This document shows positions 47,877-59,058 of a stretch of DNA of 64,000 nucleotides, piece after piece. This DNA is from Brachionus rotundiformis. Taxonomy: Eukaryota; Rotifera; Eurotatoria; Ploima; Brachionidae. The DNA lies in the NCBI GenBank assembly GCA_016802295.1, contig JAESIW010000136.1:18177-82176 (forward strand), given 5' to 3'. Numbering within the stretch: the first letter of the stretch is position 1; each line of letters starts with the position of its first letter. Position numbers and translations under genes: made by a program. Under the pieces are notes generated by a model. The model did not search any database and was not told the DNA's origin. It was given only the letters and a program-made list of their open reading frames with translations.

Positions 47877-50800
47877 ATGCTATTGCTTGAAGTATGCGTC
47901 TTGGCATTGATGATAAGACTGTCATTGGGCACCAAACAACAGACAAATTTGTCTGTGGGCTTTGTCTATTGTGAACCAGAAGAGCTCAGAGTGGTTAAGG
48001 AAATAATAGACGAACTAAATAGTGAAATAGTAAGCATGAGCTCTAAAAGCAGGATTAGCTTGTCTTTGGAAGCTTTGAGGCTCAAATCTAATGACAACAC
48101 CATATCAGTGTCTTTGTCTGTTTGCCAAAAGCTGATCAAAAATTCGGTCTATGCGGTGGTAATTGGAAAAAGCAGCTGTTTGGCAGACAAGGGCGAGTAT
48201 TTGAACTCCAACATTGAAAGAGATTTTGTGAGCACATTGTCCGCAGCAGCGTTTACTTGCGCTTATTACCAAATTCCCATCATAGATTTATACAGCAGAG
48301 ATTCAATATACTCGGACAAAGTATAAATTTCTTTAGCTTATAAATTTAAAATTCTTATTTTATAAATTTCAGAGTATATTCAGTACTTTTGTGCGGATGT
48401 CTCCGGCCTATTTTCACCAAGCAACCATTTGGCTTCAGCTTTTGAAGCATTTCGAATGGAAATCGGTCAATTTGATTCATAGCAGTGACAATGAGGGAAA
48501 AATGATCGCTTCCAAGTTCCATTATTTGGCTGACCATTATGATATTAAAGTATATAAAAAACTAATTAATTAAAATTTTATTTTTAAAACAAAAGCATTT
48601 AAGGTTTTAAGCGAAGTTGAATATTTGACCAACAGTGTTGATTATACTGATGTTGTTAAAAAGCTACTTGAGTCAAATTCAAGAGTTTTTCTACTACAAG
48701 CTGAGTAAGCAATTAATTATCTATTTCTAAATTTAATTAAATTTTAATTAAGGTCTGATGATGCAATAAAAATTCTTCAAAAAGCACAAGAAAATGATCT
48801 ACTATCCGATGGTAATGTTTGGATAGCCAATGACAGAATATTTGATAATAAATCTATTCCTGAATTTGCTAATGGTAAACAAATATTTTTTTCCTTAACC
48901 AAGTTTTAATATTTGGTCATAGGCCTGATAATACCTGAGTACGTGGAACAGCTAGATATTGTTTATTATGCTTTTTCTTTGGTAAAAAAAGCCTATGAAG
49001 GCATTTACACCTATCAAATTAAAAAGCCACCCAACGATTGTAGTGACAATGGTCTCAGTTGGGACTTGGGAAAAAAAATCTATGAGTATTTTTTTAATTT
49101 TAATTAATCTAAATAAGATAAATTAAATTTTTTCAAATCTAGAGATATTATTTTCAATTATCATCAATTTGATGAAAAAAAAATAGAATTCGATGACGAT
49201 GGTGACAGAATGTCGACCAGATATAACATTTTGAATTTTCATCATAATAGACCAGCGAGAGTCGGATATATATCTACTAGTTCGGATAATTTTAATTTAA
49301 TTTTAAATAATTCTGATTTAATTTGGCCCGGATATACAAACAAAAAGCCAGATGGTACTAAATGGTCATCGAAATTTCGGATAGTTGTGATAGAAGAAAA
49401 GCCTTTTATATTCAAAATGCCAAAACCAAATTCAAAAAGATGCTCTCAGGTTATGAACAATTCATACGAATGTCCATGGTCTTTTAGTAATAAAAAAAGA
49501 TAATAATTTTTAATAAATTTTTTTTTTCATCTTATCATTTTCATAGAAAACAAATCAAAAATATTTTGTTGTTATGGTTATTGCATTGATTTAATTAGAA
49601 AAATATCAGAATCGCTGAATTTTGAGTACGAGCTTTACTTAGTGCCAGATGGCCTTTATGGCGACTTGGTAGTTTAGATATTTTTCCCAAATAATTTAAT
49701 AATAAAAAATTTAAAAGGCTCCAGATAAACAATGGAATGGTTTGATTGGAGAATTGGTCAATGACAGGGCAGATTTAATCCTTGCACCATTTACCATAAA
49801 TCCAGAGCGAGCTCAGTTTGTTGATTTTACAAAGCCATTCAAGTACCAAGGCATTACAATTCTGGTCAAGAGAGTAAAATGTTTTAGCAAAGAAAGTACT
49901 TATTTATAATTTTGTATTAAAGAAAGGGAGTGATTCAAGTTTGGTATCATTTTTGCAGCCATTTAAAGATGGTCTTTGGATAATTATCCTCCTATCAGTC
50001 CATTTAGTGGCTCTAGTGCTATATCTACTAGATCGATTTAGCCCATTTGGAAAATTTAAGCTTTCTAAAACAGAAAATACTGAAGAGGACGCTTTGAATT
50101 TATCACGTGCTATTTGGTTTACATGGGGCGTTTTGCTCAATTCTGGCATTGGTGAGGGAACTCCGCGAAGCTTTAGTGCTAGAGTCCTAGGAATGGTATG
50201 GGCCGGATTCACAATGATAATGCTAGCTTCGTACACTGCCAATTTAGCTGCTTTTTTGGTCTTGGATCGACCCGAAGCCAGCATCACAGGAATCAATGAT
50301 GCAAGAGTAATTTAATTAATAATTATTAAAAAAGAGAAAATTTTTCAAAATGCTTTAAAAGCTGAGAAATCCGTCTGAAAATTTTAGCTATGCTTCAGTC
50401 AAAGGCAGCGCTGTTGAGCGGTATTTTAAGCGCCAAGTTGAACTTAGCACCATGTACAGAACAATGGAGAATAAAAACTATCTAACTGCTGAGGAAGCTA
50501 TAGATGATTTAAAAAATGAGTTAATAGATTGAATTAATTTATTTAATTATTAGATAAATAATTTTTTTTAATAGTAAAATTCAGGCCTTTATCTGGGACT
50601 CAGCTCGATTGGAGTATGAAGCGCGAAAATCATGCGATTTTATTACGACCGGTGAACTGTTTGGTCGTTCTAGCTACGCTCTGGCACTCAAAAAAGGAAA
50701 TCCTTGGTTGCCAAAAATTTCCTTGAACATTCTTGGCCTGCATGAAAATGGTTTCATAGAAGATTTGGACAAAGAATGGATACTGCTGAATAATACATCA

Positions 50801-51251
50801 TGTCAAGAGAAAGACTCTTCGCCAAGTACTTTAGGACTCACCAACATGGCAGGTAAAGGCGGTTTATTAAAGGCAAAAATTTTTATATATTCTATAAAAA
50901 TTTCATCAAGGTGTTTTTATATTGGTAGCCGGAGGAATTATATTCGGCATATTTGTGATAATAATCGAGATCGCCTACAAGAAGCGAAAAGACAAAAAAG
51001 TTCGCCAACATGACATATCTCGGAATGCATTCGCTACATGGCGAAAGAATGTAGAAAAAAGAAAGCTACGAGCTACTCAAGGATCAGTAGCCGAGGCAAG
51101 ACAGTCTAGAGATGGTTTTTTGAAAATTCCTTTGAAAAAAAATGGCATCTTTAATTCAATGACAAAAAATGTAGATAAAAACTACCCAAACAATATCAAT
51201 TTGGCGAACAATTTAACCAAATTAGTAAAAACACCTGAAATAAAAGAATAG
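47877..51251 (+). CDS. GRIN1: NMDA-type glutamate receptor subunit GluN1
   Basis: Twelve exons: 47877-48320, 48373-48549, 48603-48704, 48753-48874, 48923-49085, 49143-49486, 49547-49668, 49718-49873, 49923-50306, 50362-50519, 50575-50852, 50911-51251, about 929 aa. Glycine-binding obligatory subunit of NMDA receptors in the synaptic membrane. Seen: signal peptide, amino-terminal domain, FDDDGDR, IIWPG-like LIWPG, CCYGYCIDLI, glycine-site LAPFTINPERAQF and AFIWDSA, M1, pore loop WFTWGVLLNSGIGEG with the key Asn, M3 SYTANLAAFLV, RQVELSTMYR, M4 and a basic cytosolic tail. Exon 3 needs a one-base correction: the A6 run at 48657-48662 shifts the frame between DYTDVVK and LLESNSRVF. That is probably an assembly error. 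The serine of the SS glycine-site pair reads GSAVERYF. Confidence 0.95.
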
Positions 51252-51342
51252 ATATATTTTACTTTCAATAAAAAAATTAAATTAAAGTTTAACTTTTTAT
51301 TTTTAAATTAAAAATGAATAATAACTTTTACGATTGAATGAT

Positions 51343-51852
51343 TTAATAATTATGGGAAGTAAATTGCTGGATAAATTCCAATTGCTCAGTCTCTTTCTTT
51401 ACCAATGAGTCATATTGATTGCTCAATCGTTCCAGTTCCATTTTACGCTCAACATACAATGCCTTCAATTGCATCACTTGACCTTCAGCTTGTTTTTGCA
51501 TTGACTTGGTCGCATTTCGAGATCCGATTGCCTAGACCAAAGAAAAGATAAAAATTTTATTTCAACTTAATTTTAAGTTTAGTACCTTCATTTTTTCTTT
51601 CTCGACTAGCTTTGATATCTCATCAAATTTTTCCGAAAAGTACTGAACTATCTTTTGAAATTCTAGTATTCCTTTGATACAAAAATTTTATAATAAATGA
51701 CATTTAAAGTTAATTGTTTAATTACTATCAATGAAATCCTTGCACTCATCTTTGAGCTCGGATGTCTGTTGGGCACTTTCGGGGTCCAAAAGGCGTATTT
51801 TGTTTAAGTCGTCCAAATAAAGACCGGCGTTAGATAAGGCTTCTTCGGCCAT
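51343..51852 (-). CDS. IFT20: Intraflagellar transport protein IFT20
   Basis: Three exons on the minus strand: 51852-51726, 51671-51586, 51531-51343, 133 aa, the usual family length. IFT20 is a small coiled-coil subunit of the IFT-B complex that carries membrane cargo from Golgi to cilium. Seen: GLYLDDLNKIRLLDPE, QQTSELKDECKDFI, ILEFQKIV, AIGSRN and a continuous coiled coil to the end (ERKMELERL, ETEQLEFIQQF). Too short per exon to appear as an open frame. Tail to tail with GluN1, 91 bp between stop codons. Confidence 0.96.
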
Positions 51853-52859
51853 TCTAATTTATTTAATGGTTAAATTTTTTTAAATATTCAATATATTTGA
51901 GACGAAGGTTGGAATTTTGTTGCCATGGGAACGCATTTAAAAATTCAACCAAAACATTATGCAGAGTAAAAATGATAATTACTTTTGATTATTTTTTATT
52001 AAAAAAATTATTAATATTTCACAAAAAATTTAATGTTAAAAGAATAATCTAAAACTATGCTTTCAATTTCAATATCTTTTATTTAAACAAACATTATCTA
52101 AGATATTTTAAAAGAGATAAATATTATAAATTTTTTTTTAATTACATTTTAAAAATGTGTTTTTTATTCATTTAGTCACAAGAGAAAAATGAGTCACTAG
52201 TCAAGACCCTCTTTGAGTATCAATGAAGCCTTCAAGCATCTTAGTTTATATTGTTTATTTTACTTTAGAAAAAAATATGATTAATTTTTTATTTTCATTT
52301 GATAAAAATTTATTTAAACAAAAAAAATCTATTTGATACTTGACTAAATATGATATTGTTTAAAAATCAAAAAAATTAAATGCCTTAGTACAATTGGTAA
52401 GTTAAATGTGTCCAAAATAAGTCCAAATTTTTTGGCAAGAGATTCTCGGCGAGATTCATAAAATATTAATGCTAAATGAAAAGTTAAAACTAATATCTAG
52501 AACAATATATTATATATAATTTAAACTTTGAAATCATAATTATAAATACGAAATTGCTAATAAATATAAAAAGCTTGATTTTAGATCATGTACTTCAGGC
52601 ATGATTAGTGCAAATTGAGCTAGTATTTAAGGAATTTTTTAAATTTGTTCAGAGCCAAAGCAATTTTTAAAATAAACTTTCTAAATCTTGGCCCAATTTA
52701 GATTTGGACAAATCATTGGATGCTAAAAAGCTCATCTAAAGCCTTTCCCAAGAAATTTTGGAAATCTGTAAGTGACACTAGCCGATGATTAATTAAAGAA
52801 CTAACTTTTTGAGCTTAGGAGCCTACATCCTGCGGAGGCAAAGCTGTAATAAGATAAAA

Positions 52860-53066
52860 ATGGTAAAAGAAAATTGGTCAAATAAAGAACCATGCACAAA
52901 CAACAGTGCAACCGGTACTGACGCACCGGCTGGGGTAGGCTCGGAACCAAAACCAAATCCAAGCGCTCAAACGCACTCTAAAACACCGCTAAGCTCCCAG
53001 AGCCAAGCAAATCCGTGGGGCGATTACATAAGCAAACAAAATTTCATCGATATGCATTTTTGTTAA
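52860..53066 (+). CDS. Short hypothetical open frame
   Basis: 68 codons from ATG, Asn/Ser/Pro/Thr-rich (ATGTDAPAGVGSEPKPNPS), in a patch clearly richer in GC than the surrounding spacer. An acceptor-like TTAG precedes it at about 52815-52818. No family, signal peptide or neighbour supports a function. It could be an exon of an unseen gene, a micropeptide or chance. Confidence 0.25.
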   Translation: MVKENWSNKEPCTNNSATGTDAPAGVGSEPKPNPSAQTHSKTPLSSQSQANPWGDYISKQNFIDMHFC

Positions 53067-54388
53067 TTAACAAAAATTAAACAATTTATTTAAATTTTTT
53101 TTATTCAATTTTATCATAGAATAAACACTGAACAAATTTTTTACTTCTTGATTTTAGACAAGATAATCTTCAGTATTTTGCTGTGAGCTTAAGTTTTTAA
53201 CCAAAAAAAAAGTAAAAAGAAATAGTAACAAGCTAAATCTTGTTGAAACCCTAACTTACTCTTCTTTCATATTTTGAAGAGGGCTTAATCTTTATTGAAT
53301 TACCTTTAAGATGGATAAACACAGAAATTTAATCTCTTTAGAAATTTGCAACAACATAAAAAGTTCGACTTGTTTATAAAAGTTTTTAGTAAAAACTTAA
53401 AATTGTCAATATATACACATAAATACATATTTATATATATTTTGTAAAAAAATCAGGGTTACTCTTATCTATGTATAATAAAAAATATATCTTTTTTTGT
53501 TGCCTTAAAAAGCCCACACATTTTTCACTATTATCATTTAGTCTACGCCCACGTTCGAAATTACTTAAGGTATAAATAAAGCTGGTTATTAAAGTTTGAA
53601 AAATTAGTTTACCATTTGACATTTGGCAACTTAAGTCAAAAATATAATAAATAAAAAAATTATATATAATTTAATATAGGAACACTCCTACGTTTTAAAA
53701 TTTTTAATTATGTAATTAAAAAAATAAGAAATTTTTTTATGCTTATTTTTTTTTAATTTTATAAAGAAAAAATATACATTTTGTCCAACTGTAAATGAGT
53801 CATTAGCTGTGCGTAGGGACTACATTTAGTGATTCATTTTGGATGCTAATGGCAAGAGTGAGTGCGCTCTTGGAACAGAAGGGGGAGCTTTTTTAGATTG
53901 GTTTCGATTATTTATTTCAAAAGGTATGCTAGAAAATATATTCAGTAAATAATGAATCACTTTCTTGTTGCGAATTGAGAAAATTTTTAAATTTTTGGAT
54001 ATATAAGCAAAAATATTTTAGATAAAATAATATTTAACAATTTGGCGCGGAAAAAGTTCCTTTTAAAATATTGCCAAATTTAGAATTAGGGAAATTTGAA
54101 TTTGAATGCGTAGTTGAGTGTATAGATAAGATATACTAAATTATGACATATCAGAAAATTTTTATTTTATTTTAGTTTTTTTATTTTTTGTTTTTTATTA
54201 AGTTTGTCAAGAACAATTTAAATTACAAGTTAAATATCAGATAGATTTTATATTAAGTTGAAGTTTCAGGGCTTAATTTTAAATTTAAATTTTTTTTTTT
54301 TTATTACCTTAATTTAATGTCGCATGTTAAATTATTTCAAAGTAAAATAGACAACTTAAATTAATTTCAACAAAAAATTTTTCCAAAT

Positions 54389-54413
54389 CTCTCTCTCTCT
54401 CTTTCTTTCTCTT
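54389..54413 (+). repeat. CT microsatellite
   Basis: TCTCTCTC tract followed by CTTT repeats about 100 bp upstream of the bZIP start codon. It may lie in the promoter or leader. Confidence 0.7.
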
Positions 54414-54515
54414 CATTTCTCAAAAAATAAATATTTAACTTTTTATTTTTTTGTTCTGAAAACAAGAAAACAAAATTTATATTTTTCTGTATGAAGATTA
54501 AAACTGGCCTAATAC

Positions 54516-55433
54516 ATGATACAAATGCCTCCAAATTTTCATCTATTTGCCAATAGCAGCACACCACCAGCAGAGTCAAACACTGATAATACAAACATTA
54601 CTAATCCAACCTCATTGATTAATAACTTAGTTTATCCTATAAATTCCGAGGACAGTTTGGACGACTGGCTATCACTCGACTACAACATGTCCGACTCAAA
54701 CTCGTACGGACACGGCTATGACGATTTGGCTGAGCACAGCACACAGCCGGTCTTTCAGAACTACATGCCTGTGCCTGAGACGTTCCACGCACCGGTGCCG
54801 CTCACCGGTGCCATAAAAAACGAGCCAAGCTACGCCGAAGACGAGTCTCCGCGGCCCATTACCGAAAAAGTGGTCAACAAAAAGAATGGCAAAGAGCAAA
54901 TTTATTTGAAGTGGGGCCCGATCAAGGTGCGGCCTAGGCAGCGACCTGCGCCCACTCTCGCCTCTGGACGCAAGTCCAAGAACACGGTGCTGTCGCCCGA
55001 GGAGGAACGCAAGCGCGAGGAAAGGCGCAAGAGGAACCGCGAGGCTGCCGAAAAGTGCAAACAAAATAGGGAAAGCGTTGTTAAAGATTTGGAAAAGACC
55101 TATGATCAATTGTTAAATGAGCGAGACAATTTGTTAATTGAGCACGACAATTTGCTTAAGGAAAAGAGCAAATTGCAGCAATTGTTTAACGAAAGCCAAG
55201 CACCAAGTGCATATAATCAGGAATTTGGCAACACATACCAAACACAATCGTACACATTTGCCAATGTGTACCAATATCCGACCTATTCGTATCAAATGGA
55301 CCATAACCAATACTTCATTAATCCTTCTCAAGCTCCTCAGCAGCCAAATGTACCACAAACAAGCCAATCGGCCATCCAAAATTACCAAATGCATCCACAA
55401 TTGCAGAATTTCGACACAAATCAGTGGAGTTAA
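54516..55433 (+). CDS. FOS/ATF-like bZIP transcription factor
   Basis: Single exon, 305 aa; a second ATG at 54525 is equally possible. Nuclear DNA-binding regulator expected to act as a dimer. Seen: N-terminal acidic/Ser region (SEDSLDDWLSLDYN, activation-domain-like), KNEPSYAEDE, basic region about 164-188 (RKRNREAAEKCKQNRE) and a zipper with leucines at 192, 199, 206, 213 and 220. The NxxAAxKC signature places it with FOS/ATF3/JDP2. The residue seven after the invariant Asn is Lys182 where nearly all bZIP proteins have Arg. The C-terminus is Tyr/Gln/Asn-rich. The first two thirds are GC-rich compared with surrounding DNA. Intronless, unlike most neighbours. Confidence 0.85.
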   Translation: MIQMPPNFHLFANSSTPPAESNTDNTNITNPTSLINNLVYPINSEDSLDDWLSLDYNMSDSNSYGHGYDDLAEHSTQPVFQNYMPVPETFHAPVPLTGAIKNEPSYAEDESPRPITEKVVNKKNGKEQIYLKWGPIKVRPRQRPAPTLASGRKSKNTVLSPEEERKREERRKRNREAAEKCKQNRESVVKDLEKTYDQLLNERDNLLIEHDNLLKEKSKLQQLFNESQAPSAYNQEFGNTYQTQSYTFANVYQYPTYSYQMDHNQYFINPSQAPQQPNVPQTSQSAIQNYQMHPQLQNFDTNQWS

Positions 55434-57614
55434 TCAACCAATGTGTCCAGTTTTGCCATTGACAAGCATTTTCTACAAGAAAATATTGTACATCTAATAC
55501 TCAAAAAGTCTTAAGTCATTAATTTTTTATTTTAAATCTTTATTTTAGTAAATTTGTATCAATTAATAAAATTTTAGGTTAAAAAAAAAATTTTTTTTTT
55601 TTTTACTCAAATTAATAAGAATATATTTCTACAGCCAAATATTGACTGATCAAAATTTACTAAAGTCTCTAAACAAAATCTCTTTGTTTGTACTAATTTA
55701 AAAGTTAAATTAGATAAAAACTGTATTGCTTGGCTTAATATTACCATTAGGTTCATATCACCTATGCGCTTTAATTCCCCTGGCAAATATATTTTTAAGC
55801 TTAACTATGTCAAATATTTACAAAGATAATTTTATTATAAGCAATGCATTAAAATTTAGCTAGTTCTAATATGCTAGCGTAGAAAACAAGAAAGCTTGCC
55901 TCAATCAGTCTCTAATGGGATTTTGGCAAGGTAATTAGGGCCAATTTTAGGTATGCTTAATATCAGTAAAGTGCTATGAGAGTTTGAGATTTTAAATGTA
56001 GAGGCATTAGACAAACATTACGTCATTTTTATTAAGGCATTTTTGAATTTGGAAGCTCTTTGGCAGCAGTGCATATTTGTTTTCTGGATATTATATTTTG
56101 ATTATGTCAAAAAGCAAAATTTGTCTTTGGAGAACGTTTTTATATCATTTTGTTTTCTTGTTTGTCAATTTTAATTTATTTTTTAAGCAATAAATAGATG
56201 TAAATTTAAAAAATAAAATTTATTAAATTACCAATTGCTATAAATAAATGAATTTAGATTTATTTTAATTAAAAAGGTTATTAGAACAAAATGTTGATTT
56301 TATTTGGACAAAAAAGAAGAGGAAAAATTTTTTATAAAGTGCTTTGATTAATGTTTGATTAATACATTAAAATTACATAATTTCAATTTGGAGTTAAATG
56401 AGAATTAATATTGTAAAATTTTTGAAATCAAAGCCATTTTGTTTTAAAAATGATAAAATTTTATCAATTCACACAAAAAATTATCTTACATAAAAAAGAA
56501 ATTAAAACATTTATCAACAATTATCTAATATCAATAAAATCTAAGAATTAAAAAAAATGAACTATTAAAAAATTTCTTTGGAGAAAAATAGAGAGTGAAA
56601 TAATAGATTTATATAAAAAAGAAAGTTTCACTTTATAATAAAAACATTTTTTCAAATAAGGAAGAATAAGTTAATTGATTCGAGTTTAAACTTAAAAGAA
56701 CTAGGATTTTATTTGAATTGATAATTAGGAAATTTTTTACAATAGAAGTAAAAACAAATTTTTAAAAATGAAAAATTTTCCCTCGAAGGTAGCGATAAAG
56801 CTGGTTGTCAATATTAAGAGATAAAAAATCCCATTAAAAGTTATTTTTAATCCCTCTAGTTTGCATACTAGCGCTAAATTATTTTAAGATTTTGGTATTC
56901 AAATCGAGATAAAATTGGAATTTAGGACGATTTAGTTAAAAATTTATATTTATGCTCTACCAATATTTACAGAGCTTTTTGCTCTATTAACAAAAAAAAT
57001 ATTTTTTTTTATATTATTTTGCATGGTTTATATTTTTAATTGGAACTAAGGGAGATAATTAACTAAAGTTTTTTTTTAAATATGAAAATTAATCTTTTAC
57101 ATTTGTTAAGATCATACTGGGAATAATTTAAAGAAGTGATATTAAGTTTAAAGCTTTAATTACACTGAAATAAACAATAACAACTGTTGATTATATTTAA
57201 ATTAAATTTTACTCCTTAATACATTATTTTGTTAAAAAACTAAATGACCCAAAAAAAAGAACACTTGGAATAATAATTATATGATTAAAGGAAACATACT
57301 GGAAAAAAATAAAGGAAAAATGGAATAAAATTAATGAGTTTTAAAACAATTTTGATTATTTATGTACAAAAAAATAAATTTTTGTATTATGAGTTTATTT
57401 AAATAAAATTTCAGCAACAAAAAAATCCAAGTCAAACAAGTATTTAAAAAAATAGCTTAGTTTAAATCATCAATAGATAATTTAACTGTACTTTTTATCT
57501 ATAAAATAATATTTACATAACTAAATAGTAAAAAAAGAACAAGAAAAAAATAAGACATTCAAGCTGTACAGGTAAATCGCTTCGAATAAAACATATTAAA
57601 ATCAATATCAATAA
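55434..57614. other. AT-rich intergenic spacer
   Basis: Between convergent genes; no exon, repeat or structured element was seen. Confidence 0.5.
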
Positions 57615-59058
57615 TTAGGAATTGTTCACGCAAACAACATTGGAAGCTAGGCCAAGAGCTTTCGTCGGGCTATTAGCTTTTGCAAAGCTTTATAAATAAA
57701 ACATTAGATTATATTTGGAAAGTTGAATAAAATATATTTTTTGTTTGGCAATTGTATGAAAAAAAAATAATTTTATTAGAGATATAAAAAGATAAAATTT
57801 AAATTTAAAATAAAAAAAAAATAAAATAAGATAAAAAATATTTAGCATATAATGTTTTAAGTATTCGTATAATTTTGTACACACCGAAACAAAATCGAGA
57901 ATAAGAAAGCTAAATAATTGATCATGTAAATAGTTACCTAGAAGATTCGATTGCTGATATGGTAGCACTGCGTCTGTCTCGGTTGTTTTCTCGCATAAGG
58001 TTTCTTGCTGCCAAGAGTCGCGCTTCCATTGACTTAAATTGTCACAATTTTAAACTGTGCATCAAAAAAAAAGAAAATTCAAAAATAAAGATACTCACTG
58101 TTATTTTTCTGAGACTGTCACCAACAAAGTTAAGCGCTGAAATGCGTAGCGATGATGTCACTGGATTTTGATGGACATTTGGTATATTGAAAACATTATT
58201 TGCCAGCTCTTCATTTTTCATTTTTTCTTCTTTGGCTTTTTGCTCTTCGCCATTTGACTGTGATGAGAAAGAAGTGTCAGTTTCCATGGGACACGAATTG
58301 TTCAAGTTAGCATTAGTGTTAGTATTTGTGTTTGTGTTGTCAAGCACCACTGTTCCATCAGCTGAATTGTCCTGTTTCTGTGCTTTTATTTGTCTCACAG
58401 CAAGCTCTTGCTTCAAATCACGAGCTTCGTCTCTCAGTCTTTGTACAGTTTCGGCCAATTCATCTTTTTCGTCAAGTTCACTCTCCAATATGGCATTTCT
58501 TTCCAATGCTTCATTGAGCTTGGCTTCAAATTCGCCCAACGAAAACATGGCACATCGATTTGTTCTCTCCAAGTCGTCATTTTTTTGCTCAAGTGCCCGG
58601 ATATACTTTTGCATTTCATCTTTAAGAGACTTGCATTCAGCAAGCTCGTCTTGCAGCTTGGATATTTGCTTTTGTGTACTCGAGTTCATTTTGGTCAAAT
58701 TGTCCTTTTATTCATTACTTTTTATTTTTTCTTATTTTTTTTTTAATTTAAATTTAGTTTACCTTCATCAAGTCACAATTGACTGTTAATCGATGGTTAC
58801 AATTTTTCAGCTCTTTTATCTCATTTTCGTAAAGCTTTAGCTCTGCTTCCAATTCTTGTTCAAATTCTCGCGAGCTTTTCTGAAAATCATCAAACTGAAG
58901 ATTCAATTCTTCATATCTGACAACAATTAAAAGATAATTTTTAACATTTTTTACAAAATCATTGTAAAATAAATTTTTTTTCATAAAATTTAATTTATTT
59001 TAAAAAAAACTTACTTTTGTTTCCAATAAAGTAAGGTATTTTCGTCAGGTACACTCAT
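57615..59058 (-). CDS. NDEL1: NudE family protein (NDE1/NDEL1)
   Basis: Five exons on the minus strand: 59058-59015, 58916-58763, 58704-58099, 58032-57938, 57687-57615, 323 aa. NudE proteins tether LIS1 to cytoplasmic dynein at centrosomes and kinetochores. Seen: LLYWKQKYEELNLQFDDFQ, REFEQELEAELKLYE, long coiled coil with YIRALEQKNDDLER, RNAILESELDEK and RLRDEARDLKQELAVR (nearly identical to the family), a low-complexity acidic/Asn stretch, then RISALNFVGDSLRKI and MEARLLAARNL as in the C-terminal dynein-regulating part. The last exon (AKANSPTKALGLASN) is the least constrained. Orthology to NDE1 versus NDEL1 cannot be resolved, as invertebrates usually have one gene. Confidence 0.94.

Larger units (their letters stand above)
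51853..54515. other. AT-rich intergenic region
   Basis: Mostly structureless. A GC-richer segment at 52820-53060 carries a short open frame (listed separately). CT tract at 54389-54413 lies just upstream of the bZIP gene. Confidence 0.5.

Noticed and set aside
58187..58789. 200-codon plus-strand frame opposite nudE
   Set aside because: It is the antisense of a highly conserved coiled-coil coding region; composition is Ser/Leu/Phe shadow-like.
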